From Rhizophagus clarus (Eukaryota > Glomeromycota > Glomeromycetes > Glomerales > Glomeraceae), in NCBI GenBank assembly GCA_015698045.1, contig BLAL01000018.1, positions 1,116,001-1,180,000 on the forward strand: a DNA stretch of 64,000 nucleotides, given 5' to 3'. Under the pieces are notes generated by a model. That model made no database searches. It was not told the DNA's origin and saw nothing but the letters and a program-made list of their open reading frames with translations. Within the stretch, counting starts at the first letter, position 1. Every line of letters starts with the position of its first letter. Below are positions 1-12,830 of the stretch, piece by piece. Position numbers and translations under genes: made by a program.

Positions 1-1148
1 TAAATATGTAATAATAGAATTAAATAAATAACTTACAAACTATATTATTAAATAATTTTAAATAGAGAATTTTATTATTAAAAAAGTATATGTTGTAAAT
101 TAAACAAAATTTACAATAATTATGCAATTAAGTAGAGTATAATTAGTTTAAGTTTACATGTAAATATTATACAATAATATAGTATAATTAAATATTGTAA
201 CTTACCATCTATAATATAATTATTAAATAGTTATTTAAATCAAAGAATTTAGTTAACTGAATAATATAAATTAAAGTATGATAAATAACCACAAAATATT
301 ATTATTTAAATTTTAAGAATTATCAGATAACCCAGCCCATCTAAATTATTTAAATAGTATGTGAATATTTATATAAGTACAATTATTTTAAATTATTTAC
401 AATAATTTTTGTTTAATAATTAGGTTCAGTATATTCCTTTAGATTCCTTAGCACTTATTACCTTTACTATTACCGTGATCCATTACTATATAATTCATCA
501 AGTTTCTTAAAAAGATAATTTTTCTTTATTAAACGCCCTCGTTTTTTTAGGCATATTACTGTATTTATATGTAAAATGCAACTATGATGATCATTTGATC
601 ACAGTCATGTTTAAAGTAGTAGGTAGACGTTAACTTTGGCTGCTCAGATGATGAGTGATTTGATATTATTTTTAACTCGTATTTGTCAAAACTTTTCGCT
701 AAAAATGATCAGCAAATTAGTTTAATGTCCAGATTTTTTTAAAAAATCGAAGAGAAGGTCAAAAGGGGTAAAATACTTATTAGTAGAACCAATTAAATTG
801 AAACCTTCAATTTAACCAATCACCAGTTTTTGCTACTTTCTAACCGAATTTCAAAATGTTGATAAGCTGCTTATTAGTATTAGTGGAACTACTTGAGACC
901 TTCAATCTAATAATTTTACTAATCAAAAATTCAGGGATTCGGGACCATGTTTACCGAATCAAATTGGTTTATCTATTATAAATATGGAATAGATCAGGCG
1001 ACGGGCGCACCACATGTTACAATTTATACGCGGCAAATTATCTATTAATTTTAGTACCGGGAACAAAAATAATTAAATTGTTTATAAAAAAAACAAAGGT
1101 TTAATAGAAAATTGAGAATCATTTAAAATAAAAGTACCTAAAAAAATA

Positions 1149-1190
<42 letters not shown>

Positions 1191-2354
1191 GTTATAAAAA
1201 AAAAGAAATAAACAATAAATATATAATTAAATTTTGAGTTTTAAAATATCAGAAAAAAAGAATTTTTGGATTCATTAATAAATTCGGTCATACGATTTGA
1301 CCATTCATTCAATTCAATATTTTAAATTTCAATGAAAATGGAAATGATTGGCATTCATGATATAAACCTATACTAATACAGAATAAATCGAGGCATCAGG
1401 CGCAGACTGCGCAGACACCACATATTACACAATTCACAGAGGCAGTACAAATGTGACGGATTTTGGAAAATATTATTATTATTGAACAAAAATTCGTGAA
1501 ACTTTCTCATGTTAAAAGATTTGAGAAATTTTTATACTTATATTCTAACTAAACAGGTGCCATTTGTTTTTGCTAATAATGTTTTTATCATATATTGGTG
1601 GACGAATTAATATATATATACAACGGTATTACTAAAAAGAAAATGAGATAATTCTCAATCTTTTCATTCCTGTATAAATTTTATTAATTGTAACGTAATC
1701 TAGAAATATTAATAATATAGAATTTGGAGAATGAAAATTTTTTTCATGATTAGTTTCATCATAAATTTCTCGTTCAAGACAAGTGACATTATATTTTAGC
1801 TGGCGTTAGCATGGGTGAAAATTATAGCAGGTTTGGTGTTTGGTTCATTAATCCTATCTTATTTTAGGATTAGGGAGATAGTTTTTCTTCTTATATTGCA
1901 TGTTTGTATTCTATACCTTTTTGTATATTTTACTTATCACGTTGACAATCAACCTAGTTTGAATATATAGACGCAGAGATAGAAATGAACATAGAGTTGG
2001 ACAGTTATTACACAAAGTCATCGTCTTTCATTTAAATAAATGTAATAAATATTACTAGAAATCGGAAACCGTTAGTCCATCGCGTCATTTATGATTATCA
2101 GTGTTACAAAAAAAAAATGATGGTATTTATGTGAGAAGACGTCAGCAGAGAAAAATCATGGGTTAACACAAAGTCGTCAAGTTCTCTACAATAGAAAGTC
2201 CTTCGCTACGATGCGGACAATTACAATTTAATATGACAAATTAGAACTCACTTACAGATCTGTGAATCCACGTTTGATTGGAATAAATCTTTAAAAATTG
2301 ATTTATTTATTTATTTGTTTATTTATTTATACATTAAAAATTTTTGTAAATAAC
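1..2354. other. Gene-free AT-rich stretch
   Basis: No coding exon is recognisable on either strand. It holds a pure poly-A tract of about 38 bases near 1150-1187 and a diverged short duplication: a segment with GACCTTCAAT-type sequence near 780 recurs near 880, and a CAGGCG..CACCACAT segment near 990 recurs near 1400. The end next to 2355 is the 3' flank of the acyl-CoA oxidase gene. Confidence 0.6.
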
Positions 2355-4918
2355 TTAAAGTTTTGCCCTTTCGAATATTTTATCATTGCTATCGAGATTA
2401 ACATTTAATGTTATTCCATTTAAAGGTTCTTTAGTAGCCCAATCGATCATCGTTTCATAAATTTTTCCATCATATCTACCAAGTGCAGAACTTAACAAAC
2501 TATCCGGAATAAGAAATGCATCAACTAAACTGACGGCATTCGGTCTAATTTCTTTCAATAAACTATAAAGTTGAATTCTTAATAATCTTGCTTGTGATGA
2601 AGTTAAATAATCACTTTCAAAAAAATCTCCTATATCTTTTTCCATCGTATGTAACACGAATAAATTACATACTGTCGTCATCACCTTTTTTAATGATTTA
2701 CTATTATATAATATATTTAAACTTTCATCTTCAATTGATTGATGTGAATTATATTGAAGTGCTGTTATAAAATTTTGTACCAAAAGGTATTGACAATGTG
2801 CACGTGATATTCGATTGATTTCCACCAACATTGAATTCCAAGATTTTTTTTGATTATCGATTTGATTAACCGCATTCGCAATTAAATATGCTACACGATG
2901 TCTAAATGCTTTTAATTGAAGTTCTTGATTATTAAAATCTAAAGGTGTCGTTGCCGTACATTTTTGATTAGGTTCATTAAGATATTGTAATATATAAGTG
3001 ATCGTTGGATTTTTATTGATTTTTAACGCGTGTTTTTCAGGATTTTTCATTACTTGTCGAAAAGTTTTCATGAGCTATATATTATAAAAAAAAAGAAATT
3101 AATTTTAAGTAAAGAAGATAATGTATCTTACGATTTTTACGATTTTTATAATTTACTTACATAACGAGCAGTTTGTTGAGTTAAAACATAATTATCACCT
3201 TCCCAAGTCGTATTCGGTAAATAATCTTGATAAAATTTAACAAACCCACTAAAACTTGAATATCCATGACCTCCACATGCTCTTCTACAATCTTCAATTG
3301 ATTCCACCGCCATAGTAGTAGTTAAAGATTTTAATCCTGAACTTGAAGCATGTAAATCTGCTAATAAAGAATAATTCCCATCAGAACTTTGTTTAGTATA
3401 TTCTGTATATAAATTAACCATAGCTTTCGATGTGAAGAAACAAGCGTATGATTGAGCAATTACAGGAAATAATCTATATTGTTGTGTGGTATAATCTAAT
3501 ACCGAAGTTTCAATTATGCGACTAAATAATATTAAAAAGTTACACGTTAATTTCGTAACATAATTATTATTAACTTTAGATTAACGTTAACTTACCCATC
3601 TTCCAACTTTTTTGGTTCATCTTTATCAATAAATTGTCTGCGTACGGCAGAATAACGAATTGAAATTGTAACAGCGCGTGCAAGTGCAACACGTACACCC
3701 GAAACAATTACAGAACGAATTAAAACCATAATACCATAATTTAACTTATTATTTGGTGGACTTATATATTTTCCAGTAGTTTTCTCGACTTGTGAATATT
3801 TAGAAAGCATATTAAAACGTGGAATTCGTATATGTTCAAATAACATGAATCCATTATCAGTAGCATTAAACCTGAAGAAAAAAAATATATTATATATATA
3901 TATTATTTAAAGAAATCACAAAAAGGAGTTCACATTAATATGTATTTTACCCAAATTTAGGACCGATGTCCCCAATTGTAATGCCAGGTAAAGGTAAATG
4001 TGTTTCCAAATCTCGAATTTGGACGATAAATGGATGAGGTCCATGATCTTTTCCATTACTTTTCAATTGAGCCATAACAATAGCATGGGTACTGCGGTAC
4101 AGATAATAATTTATTCGCGTTAAAATTTAAAAATATGTCAGAAAGATAATATTAATAATACTGACGCGGTTCTTCCTAAACCTCCAATCCACCATTTAGA
4201 AGAAGTTAAATAAGGAGAATGTATTTCAAATTCATCAGTTTCTGGAATGTAAGTCGCGGTCGTTTCTAATCCTTGAACATTTGAACCATGACCTAATTCT
4301 GTTTGTGCATAACATCCAATGATTTGATAATTTTTAGCCAGAGTAAGAAATATTTTCTTTTGTTCTTCAGTTCCTTGACCAATTAAAGTTGGTATAAACA
4401 TCCCTCGATGAGAACCAAGCTTGTAAATTTAAATATCAAATTAGTCGAAATTAATCGAATTTTAAATAAATAAAAACAATACACATACAGGTCCTGGCAT
4501 ATCAAGGAACCATTCTGCAAATTGAAGTTCTTCTACAGTCCATTTATTTTCTCTAAAAAAAAAAAAATATTACGTTTTTTAGAATAAATAAATATATATG
4601 TAGATTATGTATTGGAATTTTTCAATTAAAAAAGAAAATCACATACTTAATTAATTGGATTAATCTTTTTTCTTTTTTTATGGCGTATTCGAATAATTCA
4701 TTTCTTCCCATAAAATAGATATTAGATTTATCGAACACAGGATCATTTTCAATTATATTCAAAATTCTATGATAACGTTCCAAACTTTTAATACCATATA
4801 GAAGCAATGTAAGTTCTTTAACATCGAATGTTGCAGATTTTCTTTCTTGTGTCAATAAATCTGGTCCTTGTGGATCAGATGGTTTAAGATGTGATGGAAT
4901 TTTTATGTAAGAAGTCAT
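2355..4918 (-). CDS. POX1: Peroxisomal acyl-CoA oxidase (7 exons, 695 aa)
   Basis: This FAD enzyme carries out the first step of peroxisomal fatty-acid beta-oxidation: acyl-CoA to trans-2-enoyl-CoA, with electrons passed to O2 to give H2O2. Exons in transcription order are 4918-4647, 4552-4489, 4419-4166, 4091-3951, 3871-3596, 3521-3161 and 3074-2355. All junctions are GT–AG and the phases close into 696 codons including the stop. The start is the first ATG of an open exon. Family hallmarks seen are [29 protein letters not shown], a [16 protein letters not shown] block spanning the exon 3/4 junction, [10 protein letters not shown] and [11 protein letters not shown]. The last three residues, AKL, form a type 1 peroxisomal targeting signal. 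Length matches the family (about 660-700 aa). The gene symbol is by analogy with the yeast enzyme; paralogues are likely in the genome. Confidence 0.93.
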
Positions 4919-7463
4919 AATTCAATTCTTTGACAAGAAAAAAAAAAAAAAAAAAGATTCACGACGAAATAGTCATTTATATATCATTATTGTTGTAGAT
5001 ATCAATTTTGTAAATTAATTAAAAAATTAATGAGTAAAATGATACAGAAAATTATGAATAAACTGATTTCGCGATTTGTTGTGATAGATCGATCACCAAT
5101 AATCTGAGACCTTGAATAGATAAAATGAATTTCCAATTGTAAATCATTTTATTTTATTTTAAATGGAGGATCACCTCGTACATGTGAAGACATAAAATTT
5201 CCAATTGTAAATCACATTTGCGCTGTAACCCTTATACGGAAATCAAACAAATCACGTGAATGAAATTTATATTTCCCTTTCAAGAAATAATCTACGTGGC
5301 GGAATATAGTATTAACATATGATTATTTAAAATATCATTATGAAAAATAGAAATTCTAAATAACTAAAAAAATCATTTTGTTTATGAATTTATGTCATAA
5401 TAACTGATTGAACAAGCTTGGCGTGCATAATTTTCGTTATAACGAACATTGGATTTTATCATTAATAATTTATCCGTGTACCTGTTATTACTTTATGTAA
5501 GTTTTACAATCAAATGATATTACTATTTTGTTAAAATTCTTTTTAAAACCATTTTTCAATTATCATTAACTGTTAAGGTAATTACAACTGTTTTTTGGCG
5601 GTAATCAATCATTTAAAACTGAAATTTTTGAGAATGAAAAAGTTTTTTTTTTTATAGTCAATGATAAATAATTATTATTTTTTTACACAGTACTACAAAT
5701 AATGCCTAATTAATTATCGGACGGAAAACTAAACTTCTAATAAAGATTGACTTCAGCTATCTTCAGCCAATCATGATATACAACATTTGGCACCGAATAA
5801 TAAAATTTTATTTATCAGTTGCATAAAAATACATGATTCTGAATGGAATTTCTGGTATATAGCAAATCACATATGGTATGGTTTTACATAGTGTGGTTTT
5901 GATCAAAATGTACACATAATTGACAAGTGACAACAAATAAGGAGTTTTCTTCAATTTACTTATTTTGTTTTACTCTTTCTTGCAAATTTCTTTAAAAACC
6001 GACCTAGAATATGGTGAAGTCCAATAGTTTATTTATTAGTCCGAATATATGTTCTTTATATAAATATCGTTATATAAATTTATGGGGTCATTGTGAGACT
6101 TATTTGGAAGTTGAGGCTTAGTTATTAATTGATTTTTATTATGAACTTTATTACTTATTTCATTAAATCTTTCTCGTTTAAAAGTATTTCCAAAATTGAT
6201 TACTTCTTGACTTATATGGAATTCCCGTAGCAAAATAAAATTTGTGATTTATTATAATTTTATATATTTTCTAGAAAATACAATACTATATTAATAATCC
6301 GTAGAAATTTTCTTATCTATATTTTTTGTATTTATAAGTATTTTTCATTTCGATATTGGCCAGGGAAGTATAAACATGTGCGATAACAACACAACAAAAA
6401 AAAAAAAAAAAATTAAACGTAAAATTTTTATTAAAATTTCGAGATTTCGCGATACGACTTCTAGAATTCTTTAAAAGAACATTTCTTTTGAGAAAGAGAA
6501 ATTGCTATCCCATATATACTCCTTTTTTCTTTGTGTAAAAAAATAATTTGTAAAACTATGCAATAAATTTCTTGGCATTTTCACATATGTTTGCTATTTT
6601 AAATTACTGAATTATTTATTCTATAATTTGATTTAAGGATCAACATAATGACACAAAAATAGCTTTTTGTCCCAATTGTTTATCTTTTTTTTTTTTTTGT
6701 AGGGTTTTACTATTCTATTAAATAACATATTATATTGACTTTAATATTATATGTTTATCGATATCAAAGAGCGAAACCGCAATATCAGTTTGTAACAATT
6801 TATTTGCATTTCGAACAATGAACTTTTGAAATTTCGATTTTCGATATTAAAATGATATTTTTTTTCAATTATTTACAGTAACAATTCGAGAAGTGATCAC
6901 GGGATTCATCTATAACGAAAAAAAAAAATATTTACAAACTTTAAAAAAAAAATGTTAAAAAATTTTTTTTAAGACTGGTTAATTTTATAATACGAATTGA
7001 AACTTGGACTATTATTATTATTATTTTTTTTTAATTATATATATCCAATATATTTATTCGAAATAAATTCAAACTTCGGTTGAAAAATTTCCGAATAATA
7101 TTTAGTTCTTAAATTTTCACATTATTCAATACTATCAATATTTCATTAACAGTTTCGTCTAGTGCATTTTAAATCAAACTATTAGATATTTAATATATGA
7201 GACACTCCAACTTTAAATAAATAACATTTAAATTATTTAAATTTCCTCACCAAAAAATCAAAAAAACATTCGTTTAAGAATCTCGAGTTACATTTTGTTT
7301 ATCATTTTTAACCTTTATCAGTCCGAAGTGTAACGAAAGACTATATACTTCTACGCTTGATGACGCCATGTCCGAAATTCCCAATTATTCTGTTCACACC
7401 AGTCCAGGAACTGAACCTATGTTCTGATTCCGTAATTTGTACTTAGTAACGGTTTCCGTTTTC
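4919..7463. other. Gene-free stretch, includes oxidase promoter
   Basis: Apart from the oxidase 5' flank, with an A-tract just upstream of its start at 4939-4955, nothing coding is recognised. A 65-codon minus-strand frame at 6036-6233 has no splice context or family match and is not called. The piece around 7330-7370 (AGTGTAACGAA..GACTAT..TTCTACG) resembles 23250-23280, suggesting an old dispersed repeat. Confidence 0.5.
5128..5214. promoter_or_regulatory. Direct repeat upstream of acyl-CoA oxidase
   Basis: The 19-base sequence AATTTCCAATTGTAAATCA occurs at 5128-5146 and again at 5196-5214, about 210-295 bases upstream of the oxidase start codon. Exact repetition of a non-homopolymer word at promoter distance could mark a transcription-factor site, but no known element is recognised and a small local duplication explains it equally well. 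Confidence 0.3.
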
Positions 7464-7464
7464 T

Positions 7465-7525
7465 AGTCAGATAAGTTGATTTCGCTAACCTTTTTAGTCA
7501 GATAAGTTGATTTCGCTAACCTTTT
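7465..7525. repeat. Two tandem copies of a 31-bp unit
   Basis: A unit beginning AGTCAGATAAGTTGATTTCG is repeated head to tail, apparently without mismatch, so the duplication is recent. No function is apparent. Confidence 0.85.
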
Positions 7526-7963
7526 GTTTTCTGATGCTTAATTTAGCAGCATATTGGTAACGAAATTAAAGCCGTAGTAATAAATTTGCTATATTATTTG
7601 AATAAACCTTACGTTGTAATGTCCTCCATACTCAATATCGTTAATACTGATATACCCTCACACTGTAATCGGTAAAAAATTTAGCCAAAAAAATTAGCCG
7701 ATCGGCTGCGGCTATAGTCAAAATTATACTTTTTTAGACGACTAGGACCTTGGACGAGTAAATCTTCATTTACAAGTAGAAATTATCTAACGATTTGAGA
7801 CTTGATTGCTATCCCTTGTGGTAGATTTTTACAGATAGCTGTTAAATATAATAGTGTTTATTACCTTTTAAAATGTATTTCTGTATTTGAAGTTACCGCC
7901 CGAAAAGAATAAAAATCAAATAAAAAGTTTTACATCAAAAACTAGAGTTAGTTGTATCTTTAC

Positions 7964-8580
7964 TAGTGCTTCGATCCGGATGAAATCCGGAATCCGGATC
8001 AAATCACATAAATTTTTTATTAAATGATGATATTTTCGTCATTTTACATATTGCTAGGTGTATCAAACCTCTAGCACTTCAACTTTGACCAAAAATTCGT
8101 AATTTCGGCCAATTTTTATGATTTTCTTAACTCGTCCCGTTTTGGCCGGCATTATGCATTTTTGGCCGGAATTAAGAATTTAACTTTGTGAAGGTGTTAA
8201 ATATGCGGAAATAACGTCATTGACGTTAAAGTTTTATAATTTTAACGTTCAGGAAACATTTATTTCTGTGAATTTAACGTCTCTGACATTAAATTTCATT
8301 CATTTTAGCGTCAGAGATGTTATTTCGCGGATTTAACAAGTATTTAACGTTTCTAATGTTAAAATTTGACGCTGAAGACCTTTTTTCCGCAGATTTAACG
8401 TCTTCGATGTTTACCCTAGTGTTTAATACACTTTAATATAAGAAATTTGCTTAAATTATTTTTTTTATATTTATTTCCATCCGGATTATAAACCGGATGA
8501 AAAACTGTGGATTTCGGATATCTGAAAAAAAAAAAAACCTGGATCAATCCAGATTGATCCAGATACGGATCAAAGCACTA
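7964..8580. mobile_element. hAT-type MITE (617 bp)
   Basis: The ends are inverted repeats: the left begins TAGTGCTTCGATCCGGAT and the right, read inward, TAGTGCTTTGATCCGTAT. The flanks are near-identical 8-bp words, ATCTTTAC (7956-7963) and ATCTTCAC (8581-8588), the target-site size typical of hAT transposons, and the TAGTG terminus fits hAT. The interior has no ORF but repeats AACGTC/GACGTT words in alternating orientation and subterminal CCGGAT palindromes. It is a non-autonomous element; the single target-site mismatch and indels suggest it is not very young. Confidence 0.8.
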
Positions 8581-10809
8581 ATCTTCACTATACGTTTATT
8601 ATAACGATTATATTATAAACAGTGTATTCAGTATATTAGATTTTATTAATCTGATGCATAGTCACATACAAATGTTAATAATTAATTTTAAAAGCTATAA
8701 TAAAATAACAGGTAAGTGTAAATAACTTTTTTATCATCCTGGATATAAAAATTGGTTCGCCAGTTTATAACTGGTAGAAAAAATCCTAAAATACCAATTA
8801 GTAGCCAGGTAATAATTTTGATTATAATGTACCGTCACGGATATATGATCAAAATAAAAAAAGCCCTTTTTCAAAAAAGCGTTCTGAGATTTGAAAACTT
8901 GTTAGTTAGTAGGGTATGTTTTTACAGCATTCTTCAGATAGATTGTCATGATTACTCACTATTGTCCTTGTTATCCTCCACGAATTTCATTAACCTTATT
9001 ATTGGTGCGCTTCTCAAGCCACATTTTCTGTAATCGTTCTCATCAAAAATTAGCAGATCGCTAGCTACAATTTTCAACTCTTTAAGCGTGAAAAAGTCTT
9101 TTTTTATCAAAATCTAAGTCATATTCTTTAAGAAAGCGGATTAAAGAACTTGTAGAACTTCTTTTCTTTGTTTCTTTTTTTCTTTCTCCGTTTCTTGATT
9201 TAGATAGCTTCTTTGCTTCTTTAGTCCATTCCTAAAAAATCGTTAAAATGAAAAAGAGGTGTTAACTAGCAGTTCCAATATGACAAAAGGCGCTGAACTA
9301 GCAGTTCATGCAACTGGACTAGCAGTCTTAGTTTACGCCTGAAGCTAAAAAGGCCCATGAGCTGACATTGCTGTAGACTAGCAGTCCAGCCTGTCCATAA
9401 CTCAAATAAAAGTGTTATCTTCAACTAGCAAATTTCTTTGTTTATTAAGGAAGGAACATAGTGGGTTCCTCCTCCAAAACTGACAGACCTTAACATGAAT
9501 CAAGAAAATTGAAAGAGGAAGGATACACTTTTACGGGTATAATGTTTTTTACATACCTTTCAGTTTAATATATTATATTGTACCTGAACTTCACGGGTAA
9601 AATCTAGAGACTTGCTAGTTTAGCAGGAAAAGAGTCTTTCTTCATTCCATCAAAAATACGTGTTAACAGTTCCTTTTTGTCCTCTTTATTATCTGTGTTA
9701 TGCCTGGACTTCATTCTTATCGTTATACTAATAATCAACCGCCTTAACGCAATCCCAAATAATGTTATCTTTCATGAGTAGCATATCATGTAATTTTTTT
9801 AGGGGGAGGACTTTGTCTTATATGTATAGTGTTTAAGTTGATACTTTCTGAACAGAAGTTTTCAACAGCATAATAAGAAAGTATAAAAATTAATTGTTCG
9901 AAGCGTAAGTTCCATTTATATCATGATCTGTATCTATTCGCGTGATATATTATAATATCAGATGTAACACCTAAGGCGTAGTACATCTGAGATTTGTGAT
10001 GAAATCTCAATTTTTGAAAAAAATTTATATACAATCAGAAACTTTTGTATATAATATGATATAAAAATTTTTTTATTTTTTTTTTTATGGAATATGATAT
10101 AAAATTTGATATTGATTATCATGGCTCCGCCATGATAATCAATGGTATCAAAGCTGATTCATGAAATAATTTATACCACGGAGACTAACGTCCTGTATAC
10201 AGTTTTTAACTATTGATGACTTTTTATAAAATAAATTATTATGATGCTGACAATGAAAATCCAACTATTTCGACAATAAATGAAGCTAGTAGGGCATTCT
10301 CATTTAAGAATATACAGTATCACATCATTTCAACTCATCGATTATTACTTCATACGTTCAGTAGGTATTTCCATTTAAACCTTTTATTTTTATTTAAATA
10401 ATTGACTGACATTTTTATTTAAATAATTGACTGACATTTTTATATAAGAATATTTCATAAATTAATATTTTACTCCTACATAGTTAATATTTTTCAAGCG
10501 CTTTACGTTCGTGATATAATCATTGTAATATTATATAATTAAATATTTAACTGATGTGTACATTGATAAATAAATATGATTAATAAAGAGCAAAAATATG
10601 ATTCAATCTTATAACCTATATTTGGAATGTTTTATAGCTCGATGAAAATTAATTTCTTTTATTAATTTCCATCATCAATTGCTAAAAAAAAATATCATTA
10701 CTCAATATGTAAGAAGATGGTTTAATAAAAATAAATTCTTAGCTGAGTGTAAATGTTTCTTAATTTAGGAGTTTGTTATTTATTTCTATACTGGGAAGAC
10801 AAGAAAGAC
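8581..10809. other. Gene-free stretch with small repeats
   Basis: No supported gene. CTAGCAGT occurs four times between 9266 and 9385, mostly inside short palindromes such as GAACTAGCAGTTC. A strong hairpin lies at 10112-10142, and a 25-bp unit (TTTTTATTTAAATAATTGAC..) is duplicated at about 10387-10437. Small frames at 8752-9033 and 10213-10401 have no recognisable homology or exon structure. Confidence 0.5.
10112..10142. repeat. Perfect 14-bp hairpin
   Basis: TTGATTATCATGGC and its exact reverse complement are separated by the loop TCC. TGATA on the left and TATCA on the right extend the symmetry after a 3-base bulge. It could be a cruciform or a small foldback relic. It is not followed by a T run on the plus strand and is not called a terminator. 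Confidence 0.75.
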
Positions 10810-11299
10810 CACTAGTCGAAAAAGGAATATTCGGCCTTAATGAAATTCGGCCTATATTCAACCAAATTAAAATTATTCGACCACAATTAGTAATGATCAA
10901 TGATTATACATATATTCGACCTTTGTTAAATCATAGTCGAATCTAATATTAATTGTGTGTCATGTGAACTCGTGTCACGTGTCACGTAATCAAAGTTTAA
11001 AAAAAAGATCTTTATGCTTTTTTTAAACTTTTAACGAAACTCTTTCCTTTTTTCCTTCGCCATTCCCTTTTTCCTTGCCCTCCCCTCTCTTTCGTTTTTC
11101 ACATCCTTTTGTCCTTCCCTGTCCTTTATCTTTCCCCTTTCTTTCGTCTTTTTCCTTCCCTTTGTCTTTTCCTTTTCCTTTCCCTTTTCCCCTCTTTCTC
11201 TTTTCCCACTTCTCTCGACCTTCTGTTAAAAAAAAACCTTTACGAAATGTCTGATTTTTACGTAGTTATTTCGGTCTTCTTAGACACGAAACTTCAAGT

Positions 11300-12760
11300 A
11301 AGTTTTTCTTTTTTTCTCCCAATTACTTTTATTTAACAAACGGTTTCTAACAGTTCATTTTCTTTCTTTTTTTTAGGCGTTCTCTCGGATCTCTTCCTTG
11401 GAACTCTGTGGAGGAACTTATTTTTCTTTAATTTTTTAATGAACTTTGTTAATAGTTTGTTTTTTTCTTTTGTAGACAACTGGTTGGCTCTTCGGGATAT
11501 CTGGACGTCTGTAACTTGTTGAGTCGTTTCTTTTTTTGCGGCTCTTCGACTCTTTGGAGCATTTCGGTAAGAGGGGAAGGGGGAGTGGTTTTTGTATTAT
11601 TCGATTTAATGAAACGTCGCTTAACATTTGGTTTTCTTTCTTTTTTAGGCGACTGACCTTTGGACACGAAGAGCTTCTTTTAATTACTCCTTAACGAAAC
11701 TTACGTTTCATTTTTCTTTCTTTTAGGAAACTGAACCTTACGTGGAATTTTGACGGTTAAGTTTATTTTTTTTTAATCATTTTCTTTTTTTTTTTCTAAC
11801 GAAACTTACGGTTTGTCTTTCTTTCTATAGGAATTGACCTCTAGAATTGGAATTTCAGTGAGATTCTTGTCTTTTTTTAATTAATTTTTTTAGTTCCTTC
11901 TTTAATGGAACTATACTTAAATTCTTTTTTTTTTCTTTTTTTTAGGCGATTAGTTCTTCGGATCCTTGGCATATGAATAGAGAACACATAGGATCTCAGT
12001 GAGGAATTGGACGGTGGAAATTCAGTAAGCAATCCGGTAGACAAACGTCCTTTTTTTGTTTCTTTTCGCAATGATTATTAACATTTTGTTATTATTCTTT
12101 TTTAGATGACCAGTTTCTCGAACATTTGGATGCAGTATTCGGCAAAGTAAAAAAAAAAATAATTTTTTTTTTGTAATTTAACAAACATTGCTAACGTTCG
12201 CTTTTTTTTCCTTTTTTTTAGGCGGTTTTCAAGTTTCTCTTGGGATCGATTAGATATTGGTAAACGAAAGAAACAAATTTTTCTTTTTGCTTTTATTTTA
12301 ATGAACTATTGCTAACAGTTCGTTTTATTTTATTTCTTTTTTTTAGGCGATTCAGTGGTGATTATCTCGAAAGTTTGGACTTGGATTTTAGTAAGTAAAA
12401 AAGTGATTTTTTTTCACTTTTATTTTAACGATCATTACTCATTGATCATTTTTTTTTAGATAATTTCTCAAGTCTCTGATGGAATACCTGCAGGTAAAAA
12501 TATTTTTTAATTTTTTCATATTATTTCAACGAATATTATACTAATATTCATTTTTTTTTCTTTTTATAGGAAAATCGGCTCCACTGAAACCAGATAAAGT
12601 TTCATAGGAGAATAGTCTCAAAAAAAGTGATCATAAAGCTCTATGTAGGTATACCTTAGGCCACCATCAACAGCCTTCAGTTTTTACCTAAAAAATGTTA
12701 ACATTTTTTTTCTTTCCATTTTTTTTTTAGAAAATTGGTCTGGCTTTGAACTATAAACGC
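11300..12760 (+). repeat. Array of about 12 intron-like units inside the CACTA-like element
   Basis: The unit is a small hairpin of TTTAACGAAAC..GTTTCAT type, often with CTAAC or TTAAC like a branch point, then a pyrimidine tract, then TTTTTAG and a 30-100-base insert that frequently starts GCG and contains TCTCG or TTGGA. AG ends fall at 11376, 11475, 11648, 11726, 11830, 11945, 12105, 12221, 12346, 12459, 12569 and 12730, a spacing of roughly 80-170. Several inserts end in donor-like GTAAG or GTAAA (for example near 11567, 12024, 12146, 12259, 12390 and 12494). Frames through the inserts do not join into a recognisable protein. The array may be splice-site-rich non-coding RNA or simple repeat amplification. 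Confidence 0.6.
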
Positions 12761-12798
12761 GTTTCTTTGCCACATGGGTCTTAATAGATAGTGGTTGT

Positions 12799-12830
12799 AG
12801 ATGGATGGCAGATGGATGGATGGATGAGAA
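12799..12830. repeat. GATG microsatellite
   Basis: Imperfect run of GATG/GATGGATG units ending in GATGAG, inside the right part of the CACTA-like element. Confidence 0.7.

Noticed and set aside
6036..6233. 65-codon minus-strand frame
   Set aside because: Composition is protein-like but there is no homology, promoter or splice support.
11109..12071. Frames on both strands within the CACTA-like element
   Set aside because: They follow the pyrimidine tract and the repeated units; no protein family or conserved frame across units.
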